In this document: one piece after another, positions 34,526-47,609 of the stretch
How the letters are laid out: each line of letters starts with the position of its first letter
Position numbering within the stretch: position 1 is the stretch's first letter
Assembly: GCA_009760855.2 (NCBI GenBank)
Contig: WPIO01000194.1
Coordinates: 312,001-376,000 of the forward strand
Source: Cristatella mucedo
Taxonomy: Eukaryota; Bryozoa; Phylactolaemata; Cristatellidae
Length of the DNA stretch: 64,000 bases
Direction: 5' to 3'
Translations under genes and position numbers: made by a program
The notes under the pieces: model-generated
What the model was told of the DNA's origin: nothing
What the model saw: only the letters and a program-made list of their open reading frames with translations
Databases searched by the model: none

Positions 34526-36480
34526 ATGTGACGCGGGACGCACAGAGCTTGTCCTAAGCCACAACAGGCATTTCATGGTTTGTTTTTTATGCTAAGCACT
34601 TCTTAACAGTAGCTCATGTCACTTCATATTACTTCTATACTCATTTCCTGATGAAAATTCGTCCTGCCTAGTGAAATGCGTCGGTTGAGTCGAAGCATAT
34701 AATCAATGCTATGTCAATCAAATATGCTTGCTTATCTTTTCTAGTTGTGAAATAGCAAATACAAAATTATGGTGCCGGTAGTTGTACTCTTGTAGCCCTA
34801 TGAGAGCTATTCTATAGTAGGTGTCTACCTGCCTATCGAATAAACGGGTAGTGAATCAAGGCTTGCCTAATGTTACGACCAAAAATTGAAACAGTGCCAA
34901 ACTGCCAACGAAAGAATTGTAAAATGCTCCTGATCACAGAGGAAATATAATTTTTGAATAATAGCTACTAGCTATTTTCCCTAGACTTTAGGGATTCTGA
35001 TGCCTATAAACACACTTTTACCATACACAAGTAAGTCTTTTCACTTTAAGAACACCCGTTCAGAAGCCCCTTCCTTACACAGCCTTTTTGTAACAATTTA
35101 AGCACTATGCCACCTTTGCCCAATTGCAAAATGTACCTAGGGGCTTTGCAAATGCTGGTTTTTGGGCTCTAAGCAATTTATTTGAGCGAGTTTGCCAACG
35201 AGCTCATGCTAGCCTGATAGCCTCATGGTACAAAATATACAGATGAATTCAGAGATTACATTCGATCCGCAACAAGAAGGATGAAGCAGTTAAGTCCACT
35301 GAATGCAGGATACCCGTGTTACTGAAAATATGTTAGGGAAGTGGAAATTTTTTGGGGCTTCGTCACAGCCATCACTCTAAAAGCTGTTTTTGTCTTTCTA
35401 TAGAGTACAACCGTAAGTGTTTTCGATGGCATTCGCGTTTGTGTGAGAGATGGCGAGCATTTTAAATTAGCTAGCGTCGCTATCGTATGGTCAAGCTCTT
35501 GCCCGGCATTCTACTATAGGCTCGGCGAGCATGGCAACAGTATCTCAGGCATGTATGCCATGCACAGATATTTCTCGCTGTTTCCGGCGTCTGGTTCAAT
35601 GTGGTTGAGTCGAGGCGCTCACTTGAAAGCGACCATCACATAAATAAGTCTTAGGCACATGTCTTCGGCTTAAAGGAGGATTTTTCCTGATTCTCGTTGA
35701 ACTTGATAACCTCTTTTTGCGTGACCGCAAGATCTGCTGCACCAGGTTTTGCCAATTTGTAACCTCAGGGCCAGAGGGCAATAAATTCGTGTTTCATTCA
35801 TCCACTTAAAGACTGGTTTAGACAGAAGCTTTTGCTCAAGGGTCAAAGTCATTGGAACTCACTTCAGTAATACTTATGAAACGGCAGCTATGCTCAAGCC
35901 GCCAGCTATGGTACAATCTTGCCAACCGTCATAAGCTCAAAGTCTCTCCTAACTCGGCAAAGCTGCTTATTTTCTCTTTGTTGTGTGGGGTCCTACTAAA
36001 CGAGGGCATCGTACGGTTGATCGGTCTCTTCACTCCCAACCCCTACTAATTTCGATGGTGCATTGAGTTATTCCGCTGACTCCCTTACCAGCCAGTATAT
36101 GTTTGTAATGTAATCCGGTGATCTCCACTTGTATTTTCACAAACCCTCATAATATGGGTGTAAGGCACTGGAGTATCACATTTACAGTCTAAGAGGCTAC
36201 CAATACATGCCAGCTTTAGCTGGAAAGTAAGTTGGCGAGTTTACCGTACACCATTGCTCTGTGGGTAATTTTGAAAAGCCCCAGAATGCACCTGGACGTG
36301 TTGGGCTGGCGAGAATTTTACGTCAGTGGTAAAAGGAAAGGCGAGCTGAACTCACTTCCGTTGAGCCTGGAGAGGCATGATGCACTGTCGTCAGAAGAAA
36401 AACATATTGATCTATAATGGAGCACAATTATTTCCTGGCACTAATTGATTACAATTTTAGGTCGTTTACGAAGCACATGC
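34526..36480. other. Anonymous intergenic DNA
   Basis: No repeat family, RNA gene or convincing exon recognised. Confidence 0.35.
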
Positions 36481-36510
36481 ACATAATGATATATCCGTAT
36501 ATCTATCTAT

Positions 36511-36563
36511 ATGTATATATATATATATATATATACACATATATATATATATATATATATATC
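36511..36563 (+). repeat. (TA)n microsatellite with ACAC interruption
   Basis: Alternating TA units in two blocks flanking ACACATA, flanked by the near-matching ATCCGTATAT phrases at 36486 and 36562. Confidence 0.9.
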
Positions 36564-36664
36564 CGTATATACCTGTATTCGTAGCTATGCATTCATCAAC
36601 GTAGGGCAAAATGTCCTTCCTCGGGTGGCGAAATGTCCCACGATCCAACAGCGGGAAATGTCAG

Positions 36665-37375
36665 GCATTTGTGACATCCCGTCTTGACTTCGGTAACTCA
36701 CTGTTGTCTGGCCTACCGACTTGATCAACCAGGCAAAAACAGCTGGTGCAAAACTCTGCAGCCAGGCCTATCTGTCGTGAACATCGCAGTTGCAACATCA
36801 CGCTACTTCTTCCATACCTGCATTGGCTACCAGTCAAGCAACTTATCGACTTCAAGGTTTTGTCACTCACTTGTAGGTCACTTTATTCTTTGGCTCCTGC
36901 TAATCTCTCAGGTCTACCCCCACCTGGCCAACCATCGTACTATCCGCTTTTCGGAATCCATTTGTTAACCAATACCTCGCATAAACCTCAAATCCTTTGG
37001 AAACCGTGCATTTAGTTTGTATCCTTCCAAAGCATAGAACTCACTTTCGACTTGGGTCAGAAGATCCTTTAACTCGACCACATTTTAAATAGACTTAAAA
37101 AACACTTATTTAAGAGAGCATTTAGTAGGCCACTGTGATTCGTCCTTCACGTGCTTATGTGACCTGACACTGTGCATGCTGCCAGTAACCACACTTGCAT
37201 GCTGACCCTGTGCATGTCATCCCTAACTATGTCATTCATGCGGTTTATCAAGCATGCTACTACTCACCGTTCCATCGTGTTTTCTTTGCAGCAAATTTAA
37301 AGTGCCTAGAAAGAGTTTGAGTTCTCAGATGGAGCTTTATCAAGTGAATTATTATTGGTAATATTATTATTATAG
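36665..37375 (+). mobile_element. LINE family 1, 3' copy
   Basis: Encodes VQNSAARPICREHRSCNITL-like sequence (LVQNSAARLV motif), then VKQLIDFKVLSLTCRSLYSL and APANLSGL. The 3' UTR (TGCATGCTGCCAGTAACCAC) and the GCAAATTTAAAGTGCCTAGA tail with ATT units follow. Confidence 0.85.
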
Positions 37376-37457
37376 CTTGCGAAAGAACATCACAAACTAA
37401 CATTCATGTGCTAGACAAATAAATGAGTATATCCTAGAATTTCCATGATTGAATGCC

Positions 37458-37607
37458 GGGCTGGTTTGGTCTAGTGGTTAAGGTGCTCGGCCCGGCCCCA
37501 GGTCTGGCTGAGGTCGTGGGCTCGAGCCCGGAGGCACATGTGAAGTGCCTGAACAGATATTGTATTCTCTTGGGGCGCTATACAATTAAATTATATCTTT
37601 AAATATA
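37458..37607 (+). mobile_element. tRNA-derived SINE family A, best-preserved copy
   Basis: GGGCTGGTTTGGTCTAGTGG and TTAAGGTGCTCGGCCC form the 5' tRNA-like half. GGTCGTGGGCTCGAGCCCGG holds box B. The 3' half, CACATGTGAAGTGCCTGAAC followed by GATATTGTATTCTCTTGGGG and CGCTATACAATTAAATTATA, lines up base for base with the family 1 LINE tail. Confidence 0.85.
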
Positions 37608-37614
37608 TATTGAA

Positions 37615-39117
37615 AGTTCTCCTAAAACTGACCCAGTAATGCGATTCGACACTGCAAACATGGTAATAGCTGGGACATATTGCTATCGCCGGCTAACAAT
37701 TGGACTAGAATGCTGCATTTCGCATCGTTCAATTGCAGTGGCTATTGTAGAGGTTTTACCTGCTGTGCCTTACAATTGTTATTTTTATCTGGTATGCGAA
37801 ACGATAAGCTTCACTTTTTACTAACCGCAGCTTGCAAAATTATGATTCAACAGTCTCTAAGCACTTGTTGTTGCTACTGTAAATAAGGCAAATGCAGCTA
37901 GCAGGACGATTGCTCAATTTGTGGTCGATATGAAATAGTAGAGCCCAGAAGAGGTTGAGCGGCAATGTGTTGTAATCAAAGAAAATCGAGGACTACATAT
38001 CCGAGTACTTCCCAGCTCATTTACTTTTGTGTATGCAACCACAGCTGCACGATGTGTACGGCAATATTGGTTCTTAATGACTCATTGTCTGATGCCATCC
38101 GGTCAAAGCCGGTGTAATGGCTTTGTATTTGCTTATCGATTAATAGCCGCTTGGTAACACTCACGTTATCTAGTGTGGTGTGTAGGCAGCCCAAAGCCTG
38201 GTCTGAATCACAGATCGGTAGAAAGCCTTAAAATCTTGATGGAAGCTCATTGAAGACTTCTGCACCCAAGCAATTCATGGCCTAAAGTATTAATAATCGG
38301 TGACATAAAAATTAACTGATAATGTCTCTGGCTATATTTCCAAGTCATAAGTAACACCGTCGGCAAGGAGTTGCTAGTCATGCTTAGGCAGGTTCAAATA
38401 GTTCTCTTACTTTGACACTTTAAGTTTGATTAGTTAGTAATAGCATGGTCAATTACCATAAGCATAACAAGGTCGAAGGTAACAGGCACAGGGGCTGAGT
38501 GAAAAGATGGTTACTGGCAGCAAGCACGGTGTCAGCCCAATAAGAACACATCCAACGAATCACATGAACCACTGACCATTTTATATGTTCATGCAATCAT
38601 AGCTTCCTTTAAAATGTGGTCAAGTTAGGGCATGTTATGACGCCGGCCGATTGTGAATTCCATGGTAAGGGAACATACAAACCATCGACACCTTCTCCAA
38701 AGTATTGAAGATAAATACTAGGTAGTAGTAAACTATCAGAATCTGTAAAACTGATGCTTCGCTCATTAGCCTCGTGGAAGAGTAGGTCTGATAGGTATGG
38801 TGAAGAAAAAACGTTAAGGGAACGAAAAGTGAGTGACTGAAGCTTGAAGTCGATCTTCGACTGGGAGCCAGTGCATCAGCTAGAAGTGGTGTGACATGGC
38901 AACGGTGCCACTCACTATAGACTGCCTTAGCTGCAGTGTTTTACACCACCTATTAGTGCCTAATTATACAGAGCTAGTGATCAGCAAGCAGTGAGTTACA
39001 AAAGATAAGTCGGATTTCATAAATGCAAGGAGAAATTAAAATATGGTAACCCTGTCAAAAAAGATCATGTTTTAGCGACGTCATATAGCTGAAAGTAGCT
39101 GAAAGTAGGCAGACTTT
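37615..39117 (+). repeat. Duplicated segment D2, copy a
   Basis: From GTTCTCCTAAAACTGACCC through GCGATTCGACACTGCAAAC to CTGAAAGTAGGCAGACT it is colinear with 43231-44886, apart from a LINE tail inserted only in the second copy. The right part (about 38440-39070) is itself a minus-strand LINE family 1 fragment. Confidence 0.85.
38440..39070 (-). mobile_element. LINE family 1, minus-strand fragment inside D2 copy a
   Basis: Reverse complement contains TTCATAAATG-type RT C-terminal sequence, CAAGCTTCAGTCACTCACTT and the CACCGTGCTTGCTGCCAGTA UTR region. Confidence 0.65.
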
Positions 39118-39164
39118 TTGGAAAAACTGGTGTGTTTGTATTTGAAAGATCACTATGCATTAGG

Positions 39165-39955
39165 ACAGCCTATTTTAACCTTCATAACATTGCTAAAAGT
39201 TAGGCTTGTTTAGATAAGGATACAACGTCTAAGTTGGTCCATGCATTCGTGACAACCCGTCTCGACTTCTCCAACTCACTGCTTACTGGCCTACCAGCAT
39301 GTGGGATCAGGCGATTGCAGCTGGTGCAAAACTCTGCAGCTAGGCATGTCTGTCGTGAGCAACTCAGTTGCCACATTAGTCCACTTCTCGCCGACCTGCA
39401 CTGGCTACCAGTCAAGCAACGGATTGACTTCAAGGTTTTGTCGCTCACTTGTAGGTCCCTTCATTCTATGGCTCCAGCCTATCTCTCCGACATACTCTCC
39501 CAACAGGCCAAGCATCGTACCACCCGCTTTTCGGATTCCAACAATCTAGAAATACCTTGTACAAACATAAATCCTTTAAAATCCGTGCATTTAGTTCGTA
39601 TGCTCCCAAAGCCTAGAACTCCCTCCCGACCTGTGTCAGTACATCCCCTGACCTGACAACATTTAAAAGGAACTTAAAAACCCACCTATTTAGGACAGCA
39701 TTTAACTTGTCCCTGTGATTCGTCCTGCACGTGCTTATGAGTCCTGACACTGTGCATGCTGCCACTAACCACATTTGCATGCTGACCCTGTGCAAGTCAC
39801 CCCTAACCATGCTATTCATTTTGTTTGTATCTCAAGCAAGATTTTACTTACCATTCCATTGCATTTCATTTCGCCGCAAATGTAAAGTGCCTAGAAAGAG
39901 ATTAAGTTCTCTGAGGGCGCTTTATCAAGTACATTATTATTATTATATTACTGAT
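39165..39955 (+). mobile_element. LINE family 1, 3' copy with intact-looking C-terminal frame
   Basis: An uninterrupted frame, 39234-39656, encodes the C-terminal domain: RRLQLVQNSAARHVCREQ, then LHWLPVKQRIDFKVLSLTCR, SLHSMAPAYLSD and LPKPRT. The UTR and terminal GCAAATGTAAAGTGCCTAGA...GGGCGCTTTATCAAG with ATTATTATTATATTA follow. One of the least decayed family 1 ends. Confidence 0.85.
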
Positions 39956-42900
39956 TGCTACAGAAGAGCTCCAAGTTCTCCTACGCCCGTTGGCTCTACC
40001 GTCGATCGTTGCACATGAACTGAGTAACCAATCTATAGGAAATTTAAACTCAGTACAAGAGACGGCCAGTGAGCTGAAAGCCGAGGGACGGGTAGAGCGT
40101 GGGCACCTGGTAGAGTGGCGATGGGGTTGAGCTGAAAGGCCGCTGGCAGACAGCCGTAGGACATGGAGGCTAGGGAGGTAACCATCAAATCGATATGTTA
40201 TTGGATCGGGTACCCATTAAAATATTTTAAGTGGTACGATGTCGCAGCTAGGCTATTCAAGACAAACAATGATCCTGTTGATTTTCGCTAACTTACCTGA
40301 AATCGTTGGTCAATAACGTTTTGTCAATTGTATGGAAAAAAGTTGCATACATTGCCGACTCTTTGTCGAGTAATTTGATTGAAGCCAGATGGGGGCCACT
40401 GCTTGAGTGCTTGAAAGCCTGAATGTGGTTAACTTAATTTGCACTGACAAGTGAAAGATCAGCAAATGCTTTCCGTTTCGCTTGCAGGAACGTGATTGCT
40501 ACCATAAAGACCAGTACCAAACTTGCATATTATGTTCGACATTACAAATAGTCAATTCACCCTCGGTGGAACTCTAAAGGCATCTTCGCTCTCTTATGAA
40601 ACACTTCTCGTGCAAATAAATTCAGCTATTAAAGTCAATTATGGATTAGGTTTGAGCTTGCGGGAATATGCAAAATAAATTTCAGCTGAATAAATTTTGT
40701 CGTATAACACAATCAAAGGTGTCTCACATGAACACCCACTAGTTTATATTTGCAGGTTTGATACCATTGTAGAAGATGAGTTTCGGGAATCCAGTCATGC
40801 TTAGCACGAACATATACAGCCTTTTAAGGTAAGGGACTTAACTCTGTACTCCCGGACATATTCGACATAAAGAGCATCACCTGAATTTCTTCTGAAAATG
40901 TCGCCTGCCTTTTTAAACTAGTGGGCTTCACTAATAGTGGTTATGGTGCTGGCCCGACCAAAGCCTGGCTGACGTCTTGGGCTCGAGCCCCAAGGAATAA
41001 GGGAAGCGCCTGAATTAAGATTAAGTATTCTTGGGGGGCTATGCAAATGAAATATATACCTATATAATATCTTTATTTAAATGACCCATTTGTTTACTCT
41101 TCGCCGAGTATTATAATAGGTCGTATTAGCTGTAAATAAACTCTAAATACAGTCTAATTGAAATAATTTCTACTTATTATTAACAGGTTTTGTAAGTAAT
41201 CTTGATAAAAAAGCCATAGTGTATTATGCCTGCAACTATGGTAGCTTTTGGTTTTTACAGGCTAGAATCTTCTACTTAAAAAATCCAAAACCGCATTTTC
41301 TACTTAAAGTGATGGTCATTCGATTTTCTAACTATCAATTCACTTGCATTTTGAGTCCATGGTATTTGAGACCCAATGATCTTTATCCGCATTGCTATTT
41401 TGATCTAACAATGCTACTCATGCAAAATTGCTGGAGTCTTCCCGCCAAATACGACCGGCCAGCTCAATGTGCATCGTATCTAGTATTTTTCGTCTGTAGC
41501 TGGCAACGATCATAAGGATAGAGGTGCAAAGATGCTAGTCATGTCTAACCATTCCTTGGTACAGCTATCGAGTAAAGTAGGAATTTCCTGCTCGCTAGTA
41601 GCATCCTAATAATCTTTAATATAGAAACCGCCTCAGGTCACCTACCCAACAGCTAATAATGGAAAGGTTTGCTCTCTGTCTATTTCTCAGCCAGCGTGTG
41701 GCTGAAAACGTTGTTTCTGACAATTGCGATTGCCACCCAATGATAAATGTCAAAAGTGTGATAATAATGGGACCACCACTAGCTACAATCCGTAGTCATC
41801 GTTTATTCTCTCTTTGCACGTTTCCACCCAGAGCATGAAACAATGCAATTGCTACCTAACCACAAATATGTATTTGGAAGTTGTACCTGACATCGTCCAT
41901 TCTGATACCAAGCGTGTTTGTCACAGCTGCCTTGCTCAGAGAGACTGTGTGATAGGCTAGGATTAGACACATCTACCATTTCTTTAGTTTCAATAGGCAT
42001 TATGTTAAGCCAAGCATATAAGTAGTTACTAACCCCTCTTTTTTGAGCAAGTGCCACAATAACTCTACTCACAAGAATGTCCAAGAAATCTAATCCAGTC
42101 GTGAGTATGTAAAGTGACGTTTTGGGAACCCGTGTAATCAACCTAACTCGTGAATGAATAAACGATCTATTATCTTAGAGGCTGCTGTCGTTTTATATTT
42201 CATGCAGTTATTATCAAAGACACCATATACAGCGAGTCTATGGTTATAGAAAGGGGCTTTACGAAAAATAGCAGCCAAGTAAGCACCGAATATTTAGTGA
42301 GCCAGCCAATCTTCAGCCGAATTTTGGTATATTCACTATAAATAACACCATTAGTAATTTCAAAGATGCATAGGTTAGGTCAGTTTTTACTATTTGTGAT
42401 GAAATGACCATTTTTTATTTCCTGATGCGACCACTGACAGCATAGAATTTTTTATTTCTAGCTGCACTAATATGTCTACATTCGAGGATGCCATAAGTGA
42501 CATTGTCCTGAAAGTAATCGCCTAGTCAAAGAAGACACCAGGTCCACCGGACCATTTACCACAGTCCTACTTCTAGGAAGCCTTAATCTGCTACTGTCTT
42601 GAATAACTAACATTTTAAACACGCTCTAAGCTTCAGGACATGCCCCTGAAGATTTCAATAAGCTAATAATTTGGCCATATAATAATGAAGTTGCACTAGA
42701 ACGAGCAAACCCGCATTTCAAAAAGTCTCCCGTATACAGTTTCAATCAATGAATAATGATAATTATAACCAGGACGAATGAATTGCACGCCATCATCTCA
42801 TACCTAAGCATGCACAGACAGGTGCCTGTGCATGCATGACTGTGTTTGGGTGCAGAAAATGGAAAGTCACACTTCCACAAGTGCATGCTCCTGACTGAGT

Positions 42901-43230
42901 TCTTTCATCCTAGCATAACCTGCATATATCCGCATGTGCTGCAAATCGTGTCAACACATTGATGAAGCTTAGGTGCCACTTACGATTGGTAATCACAAAA
43001 CAAAGGTTCTTGATATATGTTTGCTTTTTAATAACCTTTTTGTAAACTCATCTAGATATGTGATTTAGGATGCAGAAGAGAGAAAAAACTGCATGTTTAC
43101 ATCACCTAGCAGTGGCCTGCGGAAAAAAAGGTTAATCCTAATATTCAAGCAAGTTTAATTAGTTTGCGAACATCACCTACTAGTAGGCTACGGAAAGAGC
43201 ATACATCATTATACAAACGCGAGTTCAATT
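39956..43230 (+). repeat. Duplicated segment D1, copy a
   Basis: Colinear with 50585-54825: GCACATGAACTGAGTAACCA, ACGGCCAGTGAGCTGAAAGC, the SINE at 40921, GACCGGCCAGCTCAATGTGC, GGAAGTTGTACCTGACATCG, and a reverse transcriptase N-terminal remnant near 42475 (STFEDAISDIVLKVIA). Copy a lacks about 850 bp that copy b has between its 52480 and 53330. Confidence 0.85.
40921..41068 (+). mobile_element. tRNA-derived SINE family A copy in D1a
   Basis: AATAGTGGTTATGGTGCTGG, GACGTCTTGGGCTCGAGCCC and the tail TTAAGTATTCTTGGGGGGCT. The orthologous SINE sits at the same place in D1b (51599), so it predates the duplication. Confidence 0.8.
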
Positions 43231-43470
43231 AGTTCTCCGAAAAAAGACTCCACGAAGCGATTCGACACTGCACAAAAGGTATTAGCTGGGGCATATTGCG
43301 ATCATCGGCTAACAGTCGGACTATAATGCTGCCTTTCGAGTCGTTTCATTGCTGTTGCTATTGCCAAGGTTTTACCTTGTGTGCCTTACGATTTTTTTGT
43401 ATCTGGTATACGAAAGGATAAGCTTCATTGTTTTCTGCCAGCAGGTTCCGAAATTATGATTCATCAGTCT

Positions 43471-43621
43471 AACCATGTTATTCATTTTGTTTGTTTGTCA
43501 AGCATGATTTTACTTACTATTCTATTGCGTATCACTTTGCAGCAAATGTAAAGCGCCTAGAAAGAGATTAAGTTCTCTGAGGGCGCTTTATCAAGTGCAA
43601 TATTATTATTATTATTATTAT
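43471..43621 (+). mobile_element. LINE family 1 tail inserted only in D2 copy b, with target duplication
   Basis: AACCATGTTATTCATTTTGT...GAGGGCGCTTTATCAAGTGC and ATT units sit between direct repeats AGTCT (43466-43470 and 43622-43626). D2a has the uninterrupted site (CAACAGTCTCTAAGCACTTG). A 5'-truncated LINE insertion of about 151 bp. Confidence 0.85.
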
Positions 43622-44209
43622 AGTCTCCAAGCACTTGTTGTTGCTACAGCAAATATAGCTAATGCAGCTATCTGGAAGAGGTCTCAATTTGAGGTCGATA
43701 TGAAATAGGAGAGCCCAGACGTGGGCGAGTGGTAATGTGTTTTAATCAAAGAAAATCTCGAGGACTACGTATCTGACGTACTTCATAGCTAATTTTTGTG
43801 TGTGCATGCATCTACAGCTGCATGATATCTACGGCTATATCGGTCCTTAATCACTTATTGTCTCATGCCATGAGGTAAAACCCGGGGTAATGGCTTGGGT
43901 TAGGTTATCGATTAAAATCCGCTTGGTACATTTAAGCTACCTATATGGTGTGTAGGCAGCCAAAAGCCAGGTCTGAAGCACTGATCGGTAAAAAGTCTTA
44001 TAAGCTTGATGGAGGCTCATTGAAAAACTACTACACCCAAACGATTCACGGCTTAAAGTACTAATATTCGGTTACATAAAAGTTAACGATAATGTCACTC
44101 GTTATATTTCCATGTCATGAGTACTATCATCGGCAATGAGTTGCTATTAGCTATTTTGGTAGGTTCAAGAAGTTCTCTTGCATAGACACTTTAAATTTGA
44201 TTAGTTAGT

Positions 44210-44840
44210 AATTGCATGATCGATTGCCGAAAGCATAACATGGTCAAAAGCAACATGCACTGAGTCTGTTTGAAAAATGGTTACTGGTAGCACGCTCGGT
44301 GTCAGCTCTCAAAGAGTACAATGGAAGAATCACTGAAATCACTGAATTATTTGCACATACATACATTTATAGCTTCCTTTTAAATGTGGTCAAATCAGGG
44401 TATGTTGTGATGCCGGCCGAAAGTAAAATCCAAGGTTAGGGAGCATGTATGCTAACCGCATCATCTCCAAAGTCTTGAAGACAAATACTAGGTATTGGCA
44501 AACTATTAGAATCCGCAAAACTGAGGCTTCGATCGTTAGCCTGGTGGAAGACTAGGTCAGATAGGTATGCCAGAGAAAACCAATAAGGGAACTAAAAGTG
44601 AGTGACTGAAGCTTAAATTCGATCCATCGTTCACTGAGAGCCCGTGCAGGTCATCTAGAAGTGGTATGATATGGCAACTGTTCCACTAGCTATAGACTGC
44701 CTTAGCTGCAGAGTTTTGCACCACCTATAAGTACCGATATATACAGACCGAATGATTAGCAAGCAGTGAGTTACAGAAGATAAGTCGGATTTCATAAATG
44801 CAAGGAGCAATTTAGATCTGGTAACCATATCTTAACAAGA
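44210..44840 (-). mobile_element. LINE family 1, minus-strand fragment inside D2 copy b
   Basis: Matches the minus-strand LINE fragment of D2a along its length, so both descend from one pre-duplication insertion. Confidence 0.65.
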
Positions 44841-45092
44841 TTACATTTTAGCAAAGTTACATAGTTGAAAGTAGGCGGACTGTGACAGAGAGTGCCTGAC
44901 AGCTGAAGAGGAGCACCTCCAGTCCAAAATTAAAATATTAAAATAACGTACCCTGCCTAACTTTAGTGAGTTGTGGAGAAATAATCTTTTAAACCAGAGT
45001 GCATTGAAAAAATGACTTTACTGGTTTTTACAGGATTTAGTGTTCCCAAAAGATTTACCAGTAGTATTGAAATCTATCTAGTATCAGGCGGA

Positions 45093-45274
<182 letters not shown>

Positions 45275-45279
45275 CAGAT

Positions 45280-45450
45280 ACATGGTCATTAGCTGTGCTC
45301 CCAAATCCACAAATTCCTTGGAAACTGTGCCTTTAGATCAAATACTTCCCAAGTCTGAAGGGCTCTCTATAAAGACGCCACGACGTCTTTTGATACAACC
45401 ACCTTACAGTAAAGATATAAACGCACCTTTTCACATTGCACTTTCATGAT
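45280..45450 (+). mobile_element. LINE family 1, short C-terminal/UTR fragment
   Basis: TGCTCCCAAATCCACAAATT, CCTTGGAAACTGTGCCTTTA and CCAAGTCTGAAGGGCTC follow the pattern of the LPKP region in other copies. It has no terminal tail. Confidence 0.45.
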
Positions 45451-45986
45451 TTTTATACTGGCTTAACTCACACAATGTGTAATTTGTTTCACGTAATTAT
45501 AACGTGAAAGCTGTATAGTTTTAAGAAAGTAACTGACTTGTTGGAAATGATGCAAAAAAAGTTATCTAGTTCACATCGGGAGCTCTAAGCACGCGTTTAT
45601 AATGTTAGATATACAAGTGAGCAGTAATATTCCGCTGCAGGCTCAAGTTGAACAGTCATTAGGTGAACAAATAGAACGGCTAATTTACAGTTGGTACAGG
45701 ATCATATGACACGAGGAGACCAGAACTAGTGCAACCGCTCAGACAGGTATGGAGAAGCCAAGCCAACAAAAACTTGGCTCCAAAGGTAATGCAGTATATA
45801 CTGAGCCATTATTGCGAATTCAGAACTTATGGATTTATAAGTTTTAGACATGACCACCTCACTCTGCTGTTCTCAAACTGGTGCCTCCAATTGCGATTCA
45901 ATGCAAAGCTATGAGATCACTAACATGTATGACTAGAGTGGGAGCTTACCACACATTACCTCTGCCCATGCGATTGCGAGTGGTGA

Positions 45987-46308
<322 letters not shown>

Positions 46309-46338
46309 ATTATCTATGCGACAGTAAATTTCAATCTT

Positions 46339-46359
46339 ATATATATATATATATATTTG

Positions 46360-46399
<40 letters not shown>

Positions 46400-46400
46400 A
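46339..46400 (+). repeat. (TA)n tract
   Basis: TA units with TTTG and CA interruptions, continuing the low-complexity region. Confidence 0.9.
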
Positions 46401-47609
46401 ACATATACGATTCAAATACAAAATCGTCTTACCAAGTAACGAGCCAATGGTAGTTTGGTGACTGTTTAAAGCTCTCTATTAACTTCCTTACATCCTGCAT
46501 TGAACCTGCTTTCCGATTCCCTCATGCCAGGTTTGCAACAGAAGCTTTTGTTTTTCCAGCTACGGACAGTGGAACTCTCAACGTGATTTTACTCAATGAA
46601 TCATGTTCTCCTCTTGCTGAATGCATTGAGCTGGTAATGCAGTGCTGCTTACTGACTTCCTCGACTATAGTTCATACTACCCATGAATCTCAGTTCCTTT
46701 TTGTTTGGAGAGATGAAGTCTCTGAACTACTGCATGTGTGTAGCAAACAGCTCAAAATTTAAACGAGCCATTTAAAACTCCACGCTATTTTAAGTAGACT
46801 TAGATTAGAGTTATAGGCTTAAATATATTATATTACATTATATTAGATCCTTAGCTAAAAATGTGCATGCATATGCAGAAAAGGTGGCCGGTGGCAGGGG
46901 CGAATCCCCTCCCATGGATAGAGGGAAGTACCTATATCTTGTGGCAACTTTACACAGCCTTGGGGGACGGGGCACGAGACTCTTTCTGCAACTTGAACCA
47001 ACGCCCCAAACACGATCGTGTTGGCTCCGCCTTTGCATGCATGTTATTTAAGTTATTCTACCACCAACACGCTGGGTGTGGTCTTCTTAGGTTTCCCACT
47101 CAGTTTGAATACTACTGAATTTCAGGTTTTGACCTCCGAAAAGGCAAAAAGAGATTCGAGAAAATCTTATTCATGCACTTTGCAATGCCATTGCTTTCCG
47201 GTGTATTTAGCCTTTTTATATCATGGATTAGACATGCACATCACGAGATTGTATAGGCTCTCATTATACAGAGTTAGAGAGAATGGGAGTTAATAAATAT
47301 CCTTCAACATTTCGACACCAGATACAATTTATGATAGCAGAATTGCTAGAATGCCTAGTTACCGTTCAAATCAGTTCTGATTCTGCTGCTTTAAAATTTG
47401 GCGTTTGATAGAACTTCCATAAAGTCTGCGTGGCTCTGTGAAGTCCCACACAAAATATGTCAGACTATCGCCGCAAATCGGAAGACTAATATTTTTATCC
47501 AGATGGGAAAGCTATGTAGAACTTGTGTGCAAGTGGGCAAGAAAATCAGTGTTAACGTAAGAATTGCTAAACACCCTATAAATATAAAATATAGCAAATG
47601 CTTAGTTTC
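46401..47609. other. Anonymous intergenic DNA
   Basis: No motif or splice-framed exon recognised. Several overlapping open frames at 46840-47120 coincide with a slightly GC-richer patch but show no domain. Confidence 0.35.

Larger units (their letters stand above)
43231..44886 (+). repeat. Duplicated segment D2, copy b
   Basis: Follows D1a without a gap. GCGATTCGACACTGCACAAA, GGACTATAATGCTGCCTTTC and CTTGATGGAGGCTCATTG match D2a in order. It contains the extra LINE tail at 43471-43621 and a minus-strand LINE fragment (about 44210-44840). Confidence 0.85.

Noticed and set aside
36511-36563. CRISPR-like or regulatory direct repeats around the TA tract
   Set aside because: Simple microsatellite in animal DNA; no spacer structure.
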